From the NCBI GenBank assembly GCA_016217765.1, contig JACRGP010000148.1, positions 1-35,999 of the forward strand: DNA of 35,999 nucleotides. The letters run 5' to 3'. Position numbers and translations under genes: made by a program. Source of the DNA: Nitrospinota bacterium. Its GTDB lineage: Bacteria; Nitrospinota; Nitrospinia; Nitrospinales; JACRGP01. Of the stretch, positions 9,428-18,239 are shown piece after piece. The stretch's first letter is position 1. Each line of letters begins with the position of its first letter. The notes under the pieces were generated by a model. That model saw only the letters and a program-made list of their open reading frames with translations. It was not told the DNA's origin and did no database searches.

Positions 9428-10669
9428 ATGTCCGCAAGAGAAGCCTATATACAAAAACTCTTTGCCAACCGTCTAGGCGGTAGCCAGTTTGGCAAAGACA
9501 CTAAAATCTATAAATTCGAGAAGATTAAAAGGGCCAAACGGGCCGCCCTGGAGGCCAACCCCGGCAAGGAGTTGATCGACCTGGGGGTCGGCGAACCGGA
9601 TGAGATGGCGTACCCGGGAATCGTGAAGTGCCTGCAATTGGAGGCGGAGAAGCCGGAAAACCGCGGTTACACCGATAACGGGATCGAGGACTTCAAAAAA
9701 GCCGCGGTGAAATACATGGAGAAGGTTTACAACGTGACGGGATTGGACCCCGCCAAGCACGTGAACCACACCATCGGATCCAAACCCGGCCTGGCGATGG
9801 TCCCCTCGCTATTCATCAATCCCGGCGACGTGGCGCTGATGACCGTTCCGGGTTACCCGGTCTTGGGCACGCACACCCAGTATCTCGGCGGCGAAGCGCA
9901 CAACCTCCCCTTGACGGAGGAAAACCATTTCCTGCCGGACTTGAAAAAAATCGATCCCAAGATCCTTAAAAGGGCCAAGCTACTCTGCTTGAACTATCCC
10001 AACAACCCCACGGGGGCGAACGCCACCCACGAATTTTACGAAGAGGCCGTCGAGTTCGCCAAAGCCCACAATATCGTCGTCATCCAGGACGCCCCGTATG
10101 CGGCGTTGACGTACAACGGGCAACCCTTGAGTTTTCTTTCCGTTCCCGGGGCCATCGACGTCGGGGCCGAGTTCCATTCCCTTTCCAAGGCGTACAACAT
10201 GACCGGCTGGCGCCTGGCCTTCATCGCCGGCAACGAATTGGTGGTCAAGGGGCTGGCCCACGTGAAGGACAACATCGACTCCGGCCAGTTCGCGGCCATC
10301 CAGAAAGCCGGGATCTACGCTCTGGAACATCCCGAAATCAGCAAGGAAATCGCGGAAAAATACAAACGGCGCCTGACCCTGATGGTCGATACCCTCAACT
10401 CGCTCGGGTTCTCGGCGAAAATGCCCGGCGGTTCCTTTTTCCTGTACGTCAAAGCTCCCAAGGGCATCGCGGAAGGACGCCGGTTCGAGTCCGCCGAGGA
10501 CTTCTCGCAATACTTGATCGTCGAGCATCTGATCTCCTCCGTCCCCTGGGACGATGTCGGCCATTTCGCGCGGTTCTCCGCGACGTTTTCCGCGAAGGAC
10601 AAAAAGGACGAAATCCGCATCATGGAGGAAATCAAGAAACGGCTGTCGACGGTCAGGTTCGAATTCTGA
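9428..10669 (+). CDS. dapL: LL-diaminopimelate aminotransferase-type class I/II aminotransferase (ORF track start 9413)
   Basis: ELIDLGVGEPDEMAYPGIV; GYTDNGIEDFKKA; LNYPNNPTGA; SLSKAYNMTGWRLAF (PLP lysine). Confidence 0.85.
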   Translation: MSAREAYIQKLFANRLGGSQFGKDTKIYKFEKIKRAKRAALEANPGKELIDLGVGEPDEMAYPGIVKCLQLEAEKPENRGYTDNGIEDFKKAAVKYMEKVYNVTGLDPAKHVNHTIGSKPGLAMVPSLFINPGDVALMTVPGYPVLGTHTQYLGGEAHNLPLTEENHFLPDLKKIDPKILKRAKLLCLNYPNNPTGANATHEFYEEAVEFAKAHNIVVIQDAPYAALTYNGQPLSFLSVPGAIDVGAEFHSLSKAYNMTGWRLAFIAGNELVVKGLAHVKDNIDSGQFAAIQKAGIYALEHPEISKEIAEKYKRRLTLMVDTLNSLGFSAKMPGGSFFLYVKAPKGIAEGRRFESAEDFSQYLIVEHLISSVPWDDVGHFARFSATFSAKDKKDEIRIMEEIKKRLSTVRFEF

Positions 10670-10692
10670 CCCGCGGGGAGCCTTCCGGCCGG

Positions 10693-11190
10693 ATGTCGAA
10701 AACCGCTTACATCGGCATAGGGTCCAACCTCGAAAATCCGCTGAAGAATTGCAAGGAAGCGATCGGCAGGCTGTCGGCGCGAAAGGGCATAACCCTCACG
10801 GCCCGTTCTTCGTTTTATAAAACGGAGCCCGTGGGCATCACGGACCAGGATTGGTTCGTCAACGCCGTCGTGGAAGTCAGGACGACGCTCGATCCCCCGG
10901 CCCTGCTGGAAGCGTTATTGGAAATCGAACGCGGTATGGGAAGAATCCGCGGAAAGAAATGGGGCCCGCGGTCGATCGACCTGGACCTGTTGTTCCATGA
11001 GGACGCGGTCCTGGACCTGCCCGGACTGACCCTTCCCCATCCGGAAATCCCCCGCAGAAGATTCATACTCGCCCCCATGAGCGAAATTGCCGGCGGGTTC
11101 CAGCATCCGGTCTTGAAAAGGACGGTCAACGATCTTCTGGCGGAACTTCCGGAATCTCCACATGCCATCCGGATCGCCGACTCGTCATGA
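10693..11190 (+). CDS. folK: 2-amino-4-hydroxy-6-hydroxymethyldihydropteridine pyrophosphokinase
   Basis: IGIGSNLENPLKNCKEAI; SSFYKTEPVG; KWGPRSIDLDLL; LPHPEIPRRRFILAPM. Confidence 0.95.
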   Translation: MSKTAYIGIGSNLENPLKNCKEAIGRLSARKGITLTARSSFYKTEPVGITDQDWFVNAVVEVRTTLDPPALLEALLEIERGMGRIRGKKWGPRSIDLDLLFHEDAVLDLPGLTLPHPEIPRRRFILAPMSEIAGGFQHPVLKRTVNDLLAELPESPHAIRIADSS

Positions 11191-12372
11191 CCGGTCCAGA
11201 TCGAAGACCTGCATGTTCTCGATGGCTTCCCGCATAAGGTCCTTCCAGGGATACCGCTCCTCGTCGGCCTCCAATTGGTCCACCTTGCTCCGGATCGCCG
11301 GGTTGGGCGGCATGAATACGGAACAGCAGTCGGGATGGGGTTCTATGCTGACGTCGTAGGTCCCGATTTTTTTGGCCTCGTCGATGATGTCTTTTTTGTC
11401 CATCCCGATCAAGGGCCGGAACACGCTGAGCGGGACCGTGCAAGAGACGGCGGCCAGGTTCTCCAAAGTCTGCGAGGCCACCTGCCCTATCGACTCCCCG
11501 GTCACCAGCGCCAGGCACCCGTATTTTTCGGCAAGCGCGTGGGCGATGCGGTACATCATCCGGCGGTACAGGACGACGCGATGGGCCGGAGTGCACAAGT
11601 CCCGTATGGCGGTCTGCAGATTTCCGAAAGGGACGACGCAAAGCCGCCCGCCCCACTGGTACCGGTTGACGATCTTCGCCAGGCGATGCGTCTTATCGAA
11701 TCCGCCGCGCCCCAAAAAAGCCTGGTTGTCGAAAAAGACGAAATGCGACCGGCATCCCCGGCGGATGACCATGAACGCCGCGACGGGACTGTCGATGCCC
11801 CCCGATAGCAACGTCAAAACCTCTCCGCCGGAGCTTACCGGCAGTCCGCGAATGCCGGGAACGCGGCCTTGGAACGCCACCGTCTCCTCGTGACCGATCT
11901 CGATCTCCAATACGAATTCCGGAGTCTTGAACTCCGCGGACAGGCCCTTGTCATGGAGCTTTTGCAGGATTTTCGCGCCCACCTGGTAACTGAAATCGGG
12001 CGAAGTAATTGGAAAGGTTTTGTCCGACCTCTGCGTCCGCGCGTAAAACGTCAGGGGCTTCCCGGACGCCAACAGAGGCTCGATCCACTGGATGCCCAGC
12101 TCGGCGATCGAATCGACATCCGGCCGGATGGGAACTCCCACGCTGAAGGAAACAATCCCCGGTATCATGCGCAGTCGGCGGACGCACTCGTCGACCTGGG
12201 TTTCGTCGATATCGACCAGGATCCGTCCGCGAGGACGGCGGTAGCGGACTCCCTCCATGTCCGCCAGCTTCCTCCGGATATGGTCGATCAGGCGGCTTTC
12301 GAAAAAACTCCGGTTTTTTCCCTTGAGTCCGATTTCATCGTAGCGGACGAGGACGATTCTGGGCCGGCTCAT
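11185..12372 (-). CDS. thiI: tRNA 4-thiouridine synthase ThiI (no rhodanese extension)
   Basis: LVRYDEIGLKGKNRSFFE; THUMP region; LLSGGIDSPVAAFMVIRRGC PP-loop; ends CCSVFMP... without a rhodanese domain. Confidence 0.93.
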   Translation of the reverse strand: MSRPRIVLVRYDEIGLKGKNRSFFESRLIDHIRRKLADMEGVRYRRPRGRILVDIDETQVDECVRRLRMIPGIVSFSVGVPIRPDVDSIAELGIQWIEPLLASGKPLTFYARTQRSDKTFPITSPDFSYQVGAKILQKLHDKGLSAEFKTPEFVLEIEIGHEETVAFQGRVPGIRGLPVSSGGEVLTLLSGGIDSPVAAFMVIRRGCRSHFVFFDNQAFLGRGGFDKTHRLAKIVNRYQWGGRLCVVPFGNLQTAIRDLCTPAHRVVLYRRMMYRIAHALAEKYGCLALVTGESIGQVASQTLENLAAVSCTVPLSVFRPLIGMDKKDIIDEAKKIGTYDVSIEPHPDCCSVFMPPNPAIRSKVDQLEADEERYPWKDLMREAIENMQVFDLDRS

Positions 12373-13553
12373 TTTTCGGCGTGTTTGTGTTGGAAGGTTG
12401 GGTACAGGGTTTGATGGGCGCGCGCGAACTCCCGCAGGAAGACCTCTATTTCATCCTCCGTATTCTGGCGCCCGAAAGAAACCCGCAAACTGCAACGGGC
12501 CTCGTCCTCCGTCAGCCCGATGCCGGTGAGGATTTTCGAAGGCTCTCGGGAATGGGCGCTACAAGCGCTTCCCAGTCCCACGAAGACGTCTCGTTCCTCC
12601 AGGTGGTGCAGAAGGACCTCTCCCTCCACCGGAGGAAAACTGAAGTTGACGATGGCGGGAGACTGGATTTCGACATCGTCCAGGGTCGAGGAATTAAAGC
12701 GTATGTCCAAATTGTCCAACCGGCCGGAAAGGTCCCGCAACCCCTCGATCAGGCGCCGGCGGAGTTTCCGCAGATGCTCCTGGGTCTCTTTCAGCCTCTC
12801 AATGGAAAGGCGCATGGATTTCGCCATCCCCAGGATCAACGGGACGGGCAAGGTGCCGGAGCGCAGTCCGGATTGCTGTTTACCCCCGTGGATCAGCGGG
12901 GTCAACGTCAGGCGCGAATCGTATACGAGCAGGCCGATCCCCTTGGGGCCGTTGATCTTGTGCGCGGAAATCGAATAACCGGCAAGCCCGTTCCAAAATT
13001 CCGGCTTGATGGACAGCTTGCCGACCGCCTGCACGCCGTCGAGAAACAATCGCGTCTGGGGCGACCCCACAGCCAGCGCGGAGAGTATCCGCGCGGGATC
13101 GTTGACGGCGCCCAGCTCGTTGTTGACATGAGAAAGGCACAACAACCGGACGCGGTTTTCCTTGAGAATGGGGATGGAATCCAGGTCCAACCGCCCTTCC
13201 CGGTTCGCCAACCGCGGGCCGTCGTTTCCCAGGCTCTTGAAGTAATCCAGAATTTCCGTGACACTGGGATGTTCCAACCCCAGGCAGGCGGTTTTTTTAT
13301 CGGGGAAACACAATCCCTTGATGAATAGATTGTTCGATTCGCTCCCGCCGCTGGTGAATACGGTCCGGAATTGGGAAGGCAACCGAAGCAGGCTGGCGAT
13401 CTCCTCGCGGGCGGCCTCGACCCTGTTTTTCGCGTCCAGGCCGAGCCGGTAGACGGCCCCGGAATTGGCGAAATCCCTGCGCATGGACTCGTTCACAACC
13501 TCCAAAACCTGAGGGTCCACCGGAGTGGTGGCGGCATTATCCAAATAAATCAT
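12369..13553 (-). CDS. Cysteine desulfurase (NifS/IscS family)
   Basis: MIYLDNAATTPVDPQVLEVV; SAHKINGPKGIGLL (PLP Lys); GSACSAH active-site Cys; 4-nt overlap with thiI. Confidence 0.93.
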   Translation of the reverse strand: MIYLDNAATTPVDPQVLEVVNESMRRDFANSGAVYRLGLDAKNRVEAAREEIASLLRLPSQFRTVFTSGGSESNNLFIKGLCFPDKKTACLGLEHPSVTEILDYFKSLGNDGPRLANREGRLDLDSIPILKENRVRLLCLSHVNNELGAVNDPARILSALAVGSPQTRLFLDGVQAVGKLSIKPEFWNGLAGYSISAHKINGPKGIGLLVYDSRLTLTPLIHGGKQQSGLRSGTLPVPLILGMAKSMRLSIERLKETQEHLRKLRRRLIEGLRDLSGRLDNLDIRFNSSTLDDVEIQSPAIVNFSFPPVEGEVLLHHLEERDVFVGLGSACSAHSREPSKILTGIGLTEDEARCSLRVSFGRQNTEDEIEVFLREFARAHQTLYPTFQHKHAEK

Positions 13554-13647
13554 GTTTTCGTCCGAGAATAAAAAACGTTGGCGCGCCTAACAAAGGGAGG
13601 GGAGTAATTTGAGCGTCGAGCCAAATGGTTCATTTTGTTACACGCTC

Positions 13648-14202
13648 TCAGGGCCGGTAGGGGGGAAGCAGGTCGTGTTCCACGCCGAGTTGGCTCAGGA
13701 TTCGGGCGACGACGAAATCCACCAGGTCGTCCACGGTCTTCGGCCCCTGATAGAACGCGGGCGAAGCGGGCAGGATGACGGCTCCCGCCTGGTCGAGGGC
13801 CAGGAGATTCTTCAAGTGGATGGCGCTCAACGGGGTCTCCCGGGGGACCAGGACCAACTTCTTTTTTTCCTTCAACATCACGTCGGCCGCGCGCTCGATC
13901 AGGGAACCCGAAACCCCGCCGGCGATCCTCCCGATAGTCCCCATGCTGGCGGGAACGATCGCCATGCCGTCGACCGGGAAAGACCCGCTGGCAATGGGCG
14001 AATTCATTTTGGAGTTCTTGTACACGGTCACGTTTTCCCTGGCGAAATAACCGGACCCGATGTCCAGCTCGATATTGCACAGCTCGGCGCCCCGTTCGGA
14101 AAGGATGACGTGCAACTCGGCCTTCGGTTGCAAATAATCGAACAGGCGCTTGCCGTAACAGACACCGCTCGCCCCGGTAATCGCCAGGATAAATCGCTTC
14201 AT
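13648..14202 (-). CDS. ubiX: UbiX-type flavin prenyltransferase
   Basis: AITGASGVCYGKRLFDYL; SFPVDGMAIVPASMGTIGRIAGGVSGSLIERAADVMLKEKKKLVLVPRETPLSAIHLKNLL. Confidence 0.94.
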   Translation of the reverse strand: MKRFILAITGASGVCYGKRLFDYLQPKAELHVILSERGAELCNIELDIGSGYFARENVTVYKNSKMNSPIASGSFPVDGMAIVPASMGTIGRIAGGVSGSLIERAADVMLKEKKKLVLVPRETPLSAIHLKNLLALDQAGAVILPASPAFYQGPKTVDDLVDFVVARILSQLGVEHDLLPPYRP

Positions 14203-14206
14203 GAAT

Positions 14207-14860
14207 TCACGTCAGTTTGAACAGATCGTCCACCTCCCGGCGTATCCGGGCATGGACGACTTCCCTGGCCGGCTGGCTGTCGATCCGACGGACCCGCGGG
14301 CCGGAAAAACGCCTGAACAGGCTCTCCACCTTTTTCAGGTATTCCAGTTGCTCGAATGCGCTCAGGCCGCCGTTCCGGCCTTCCTTGATGCGTTGGAGGC
14401 ACTTCTCCGGCGGCGCCTCGAAGATGAAAACCAGGTCCGGCTTGGGAGCGAAGGATTCGTTCTCCCGGCATATCCTGTCCGGGTCGAGTCCCAAGGCGCC
14501 CTGGTACGCGGCCGTGGAATAATAATAGCGGTCGATCAGGACCGCCTTTTTCATCTCCAGGGCGGGTTTTATATTGAGGGCGACGTCCTCCTTCCGGTCG
14601 TTGACGAACAAGGCCAATTCGTCCTCGGGAGAAATCCCAAGGCGTCCTTCGCTGAGAATTTTCCTGATCTCCATCCCCCAACGGCCCCGCGTCGGCTCGC
14701 TAAGGCAGACCGCGGGTATCCCCCGGCTTTCCAGGTAACCGGCCAACATCCGGCAATGAGTTGACTTGCCCGTCCCGTCGATGCCCTCGAACACAATCAG
14801 ATATCCCCGGTCCAGTTCCACGGCGTCGCCCTTCGGCGGAAATTCAGGTTCAGCGTCCAT
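14207..14860 (-). CDS. tmk: Thymidylate kinase
   Basis: YLIVFEGIDGTGKSTHCRMLAGYLESRG; DRYYYSTAAYQGA. Confidence 0.94.
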   Translation of the reverse strand: MDAEPEFPPKGDAVELDRGYLIVFEGIDGTGKSTHCRMLAGYLESRGIPAVCLSEPTRGRWGMEIRKILSEGRLGISPEDELALFVNDRKEDVALNIKPALEMKKAVLIDRYYYSTAAYQGALGLDPDRICRENESFAPKPDLVFIFEAPPEKCLQRIKEGRNGGLSAFEQLEYLKKVESLFRRFSGPRVRRIDSQPAREVVHARIRREVDDLFKLT

Positions 14861-14889
14861 TAACGATTATACATCCATCGGCGAATCAG

Positions 14890-15111
14890 TCATAAATCGC
14901 GAAACCGATCGCCCCGCCCAGCTCTCCCAGTGGATTGATTCGGTTTGGGGAGTTCTTTCCCGGCGGTTTTGCGAAAAACTTTCTTTGCCTCGCAAATCAC
15001 GACGTCGGCCGTCAAACCCTTATCGCCCTTCGCGGGATCGTTTATCAATTTCTGGTTCGTGGCGACGATCGTCCTCGCGGCCCGGAATAACTCAGTGGCT
15101 TCAAATGCGAT
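14890..15111 (-). pseudogene. Remnant of a DUF3365 (Tll0287-like)-type domain
   Basis: Reading frame between stops: IAFEATELFRAARTIVATNQKLINDPAKGDKGLTADVVICEAKKVFRKTAGKELPKPNQ...*; no start codon and a stop immediately upstream. Confidence 0.45.
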
Positions 15112-15374
15112 TTAGCCCATATCGTAAAAGGAATCCATTTACAAGTCCATGGCAAAAACGCCAAGGACCCGGCCGCGCGGACGCCGTGAACATCCCGCCG
15201 GGGGAAATGCGCGCGCGGAACCCGCGATCTTCGCGTCATCTGGCGCGGTTGCATTTGGACCGGTTTTGCCTCATAATCGATAAACAGGCTATCAATCAAT
15301 CTTTGTAAGAAGTTACGCTCCATTGACTCCCCAATCCAACCTCGTATTTTTACAGTAGAGACGGCGACGGATAA

Positions 15375-15908
15375 GTGAAAAAACACTTCAAGATTTTCGG
15401 ATGGATATGCCTTGGAATTTTATTGCAATTCAAGTTCGACGTTTTGTACCGGATCGTTGTCCTTGAAAACCTGAGTTTTCACGAGCGCGGGTATTTCGTA
15501 AAAATGCGTCTTTTCCCCGCGTCCGAAAACCTTAGCGTCCTCCACGTGGAGACCGTTGTCCATCATTCGTTGGGGCCGGATTATTTCGCGAACGTTTACA
15601 TCCCCGAATGGTATAAAGTGATCAATAAAACACCTTACCTGGGCGCCGAAGCCATACCGGGTTACCAGGCGTATCAAATGAACATGCGGCGGAAATACCG
15701 CCACGTCCTGGCGGCGGAGGATTTGATCATCGCTCCCAAGGAACCGGACAAGGACGTCGAGGCGGCGCCGGTCCTGGTCCATTTTGAAAATCAGAAACAA
15801 CGTCTCCACGACGACAAGACTTACCGTTTGACCACGAAGAACAAGGACACCCAATTGGAAGGGCCGGAAATGGTCGAGGCCAAATACCGCCAGCATGTGG
15901 GTCTATAA
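15375..15908 (+). CDS. Uncharacterised protein with N-terminal hydrophobic segment
   Basis: ORF of 177 aa with codon-like composition; [47 protein letters not shown]. No family recognised. Confidence 0.7.
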   Translation: MKKHFKIFGWICLGILLQFKFDVLYRIVVLENLSFHERGYFVKMRLFPASENLSVLHVETVVHHSLGPDYFANVYIPEWYKVINKTPYLGAEAIPGYQAYQMNMRRKYRHVLAAEDLIIAPKEPDKDVEAAPVLVHFENQKQRLHDDKTYRLTTKNKDTQLEGPEMVEAKYRQHVGL

Positions 15909-15934
15909 CCCCGGAGAGAGACGACGCAGGGACC

Positions 15935-16789
15935 ATGAAAACCGCCACGAAGGACTATTACAAAATCCTGGGGGTGCCCAAAAACGCCGCGGACCGGGAG
16001 ATCAAGAAGGCTTTCCGCAAACTGGCCATGGAGCATCATCCGGACCACAACCGGGACGATCCCGAGGCGGAAGAGAAATTCAAGGAGATCACCGAAGCCT
16101 ACGGGGTATTGATGGACCCGGTCAAACGCCGCGAATACGACAATTTCCGCTCCGATTATTTCACCGGCCGCCAGGACGCCTCCTCGCGGTTCAATTATTC
16201 GCAACAGGACATTTTCGAAAATATGTTCCGGCAAGCCTTCGGACGGGACATTTTCGAGGAGTTGAACAAGGAGTTTTCCCGGTCCGGCTACCGCGCCGGC
16301 AATTCGTTTTTCGAGACGCTCCTGTTCGGCGGCATGGCGGGAAACCTGGGAAGGCTCCTGGGGATGATACCGGGTCCGATCGGCAAACTGGGATACGGGC
16401 TCCGCGTTTTGCAGGCCCTCGGTTCCTCCCTGATCGCGCTCAACCAGTTGCGGAAGGCAGGTACGGCGGAACGGGACCGGACCGGCGAAATCAAACCGGG
16501 ACCTTCCGTGCTGGATTCGCTCAAGGGCCTTTTTGGACACGGCGGGAGTCCCGTAACCGGGCAACGGGACCTGAACATCCACATGCAAATCTCGATTCTG
16601 CCGGAAGAAGCGCGGTTGGGGACTAAAAAAAAGATCTCGTATAAGGCGGACGACGGGACCGAACAATTGGCGATCCAAATCCCTCCCGGAATTCGATCGG
16701 GAGGTAAACTGCGGTTGAAAGAAAAAGGTTTGAAGAAAAACGATCGCCGGGGAGACTTGATCCTGTCCGTCAAGGTGGAAAGCCCTTGA
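15935..16789 (+). CDS. DnaJ-domain protein (CbpA-like, no zinc-finger region)
   Basis: [34 protein letters not shown]-domain with HPD; C-terminal DnaJ_C-like strands; no CxxCxGxG repeats. Confidence 0.9.
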   Translation: MKTATKDYYKILGVPKNAADREIKKAFRKLAMEHHPDHNRDDPEAEEKFKEITEAYGVLMDPVKRREYDNFRSDYFTGRQDASSRFNYSQQDIFENMFRQAFGRDIFEELNKEFSRSGYRAGNSFFETLLFGGMAGNLGRLLGMIPGPIGKLGYGLRVLQALGSSLIALNQLRKAGTAERDRTGEIKPGPSVLDSLKGLFGHGGSPVTGQRDLNIHMQISILPEEARLGTKKKISYKADDGTEQLAIQIPPGIRSGGKLRLKEKGLKKNDRRGDLILSVKVESP

Positions 16790-16930
16790 CCCTCGCTCTT
16801 CTCCGGCAGTCGCGGTTGTTTGTCGAGCAAAACACCCCAACCCTCGGGCCAACCGCCCGCCTGAAACATAAAACCAGGGGCATTCCTCATTCCATTGCGC
16901 CGTCGCGAAAACTTGAATTTCACGGGACCC

Positions 16931-18232
16931 ATGAACCTATCTGAACTCAGGAATTTATCAGGACAAGCGGTCATCGTCGCCGGCCTTCTCATGTTTTTAG
17001 GAAGCGCGCCGGCCCGCGCCGAACCCCTGAAAAAACCGGGACCGGAAAAACCGGTCCCCGTGGTCGTCGCCAAAGCCGTGTCCCTCCCGGCGGACACGAA
17101 GATCGAGTTGCCGGGGACCGTTCTTCCCTGGGCCGTCACCCGTCTCGCCTCGGAGGTGAATGCCCGCGTGGAATCGCTATCGTTCAACGAAGGGCAGTAC
17201 GTGAAAAAAGGGACGCCCCTGGTCCAACTCCGCACGCACCCCTTAAAACTTCAGCGCGACCTCGCGATGGCCGAGAAAATACGCGTGGCCGCCAAACTTG
17301 AAGAGTTGCGGACGGGCACGCGGGCGGAAACCATCGAGGCGGCCAAGGCCTCTCTGGAACAGGCCCGGGCCCGCGTAAAGGTCACCCAAAACGAACTGCT
17401 CCGCGCCAGCAGGCTATACGCGGACAAGGTCCTGAGCCTGCACGACTTCGACCGGGCCAAGGCCGAGGCCGACGAAGCCAAGGCCCTCGCGGAGCAAAGG
17501 CAGGCGGTGTTGAAGGAGTTGGAGGCCGGCCCGAGGATCGAGGAAATACGCCAGGAGGAAGCGAACCTGCAAGCCGCCGAGGCCCGCATCGCCATCATCG
17601 AGGACGACATTCACCGTTCCACGATCCATGCCCCCTTCAACGGCTACGTGGTGAAAAAGGAGACCGAGACGGGGCAGTGGCTGGAAAAAGGCGACCCAGC
17701 CGTCTCCATGATCGCCGTGGACGCCTTGAAGGCGGAAATCAACCTGCCGCAGTTTCACTTCAACAAAATCGAGATCGGGACGCCCGCCAAAATCATCCTC
17801 GAAGGCCGCGGGGCCGATCGCGCGAACGAGGAATTCAAGGGCGAGGCGATCGAAAAGATCTACTCGGGCGACCCCGCTTCGCGCACTTTTCCGGTGCGGG
17901 TCAAAGTGATCAACCCCAATTCGCGGATCGCGGCCGGCATGCTCGTCCGCGTCGAGCTTTATCCGGAGGAGAAAAGGAAAAACACGCTTTACGTCCCCAA
18001 GGACGCCGTGGTCCGCACCCCCAGGGAAACGTCCGTCTGGGTGGTCCGGGAGGACAAGGACAATAATTTCACCGCCATGAAAGTGGCGGTGGAAACCGGC
18101 GACAACGTGGAAAAACTCGTGGCCGTCAAAGCCGACCCCAAAAAACTCAAGGTGGGCGAATGGGTGGTCGTCCAAGGCAACGAGCGGCTTCCTCCGGAGG
18201 TTAAAGTCACCGTGATCGACAAGCGCGAATGA
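16931..18232 (+). CDS. RND efflux periplasmic adaptor (HlyD/MFP family); ORF track start 16895
   Basis: Signal region, VESLSFNEGQYVKKGTPLVQL lipoyl half, coiled coil, STIHAPFNGYVVKKETETGQWLEKGDP. Confidence 0.9.
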   Translation: MNLSELRNLSGQAVIVAGLLMFLGSAPARAEPLKKPGPEKPVPVVVAKAVSLPADTKIELPGTVLPWAVTRLASEVNARVESLSFNEGQYVKKGTPLVQLRTHPLKLQRDLAMAEKIRVAAKLEELRTGTRAETIEAAKASLEQARARVKVTQNELLRASRLYADKVLSLHDFDRAKAEADEAKALAEQRQAVLKELEAGPRIEEIRQEEANLQAAEARIAIIEDDIHRSTIHAPFNGYVVKKETETGQWLEKGDPAVSMIAVDALKAEINLPQFHFNKIEIGTPAKIILEGRGADRANEEFKGEAIEKIYSGDPASRTFPVRVKVINPNSRIAAGMLVRVELYPEEKRKNTLYVPKDAVVRTPRETSVWVVREDKDNNFTAMKVAVETGDNVEKLVAVKADPKKLKVGEWVVVQGNERLPPEVKVTVIDKRE

Positions 18233-18239
18233 GTTTTCC

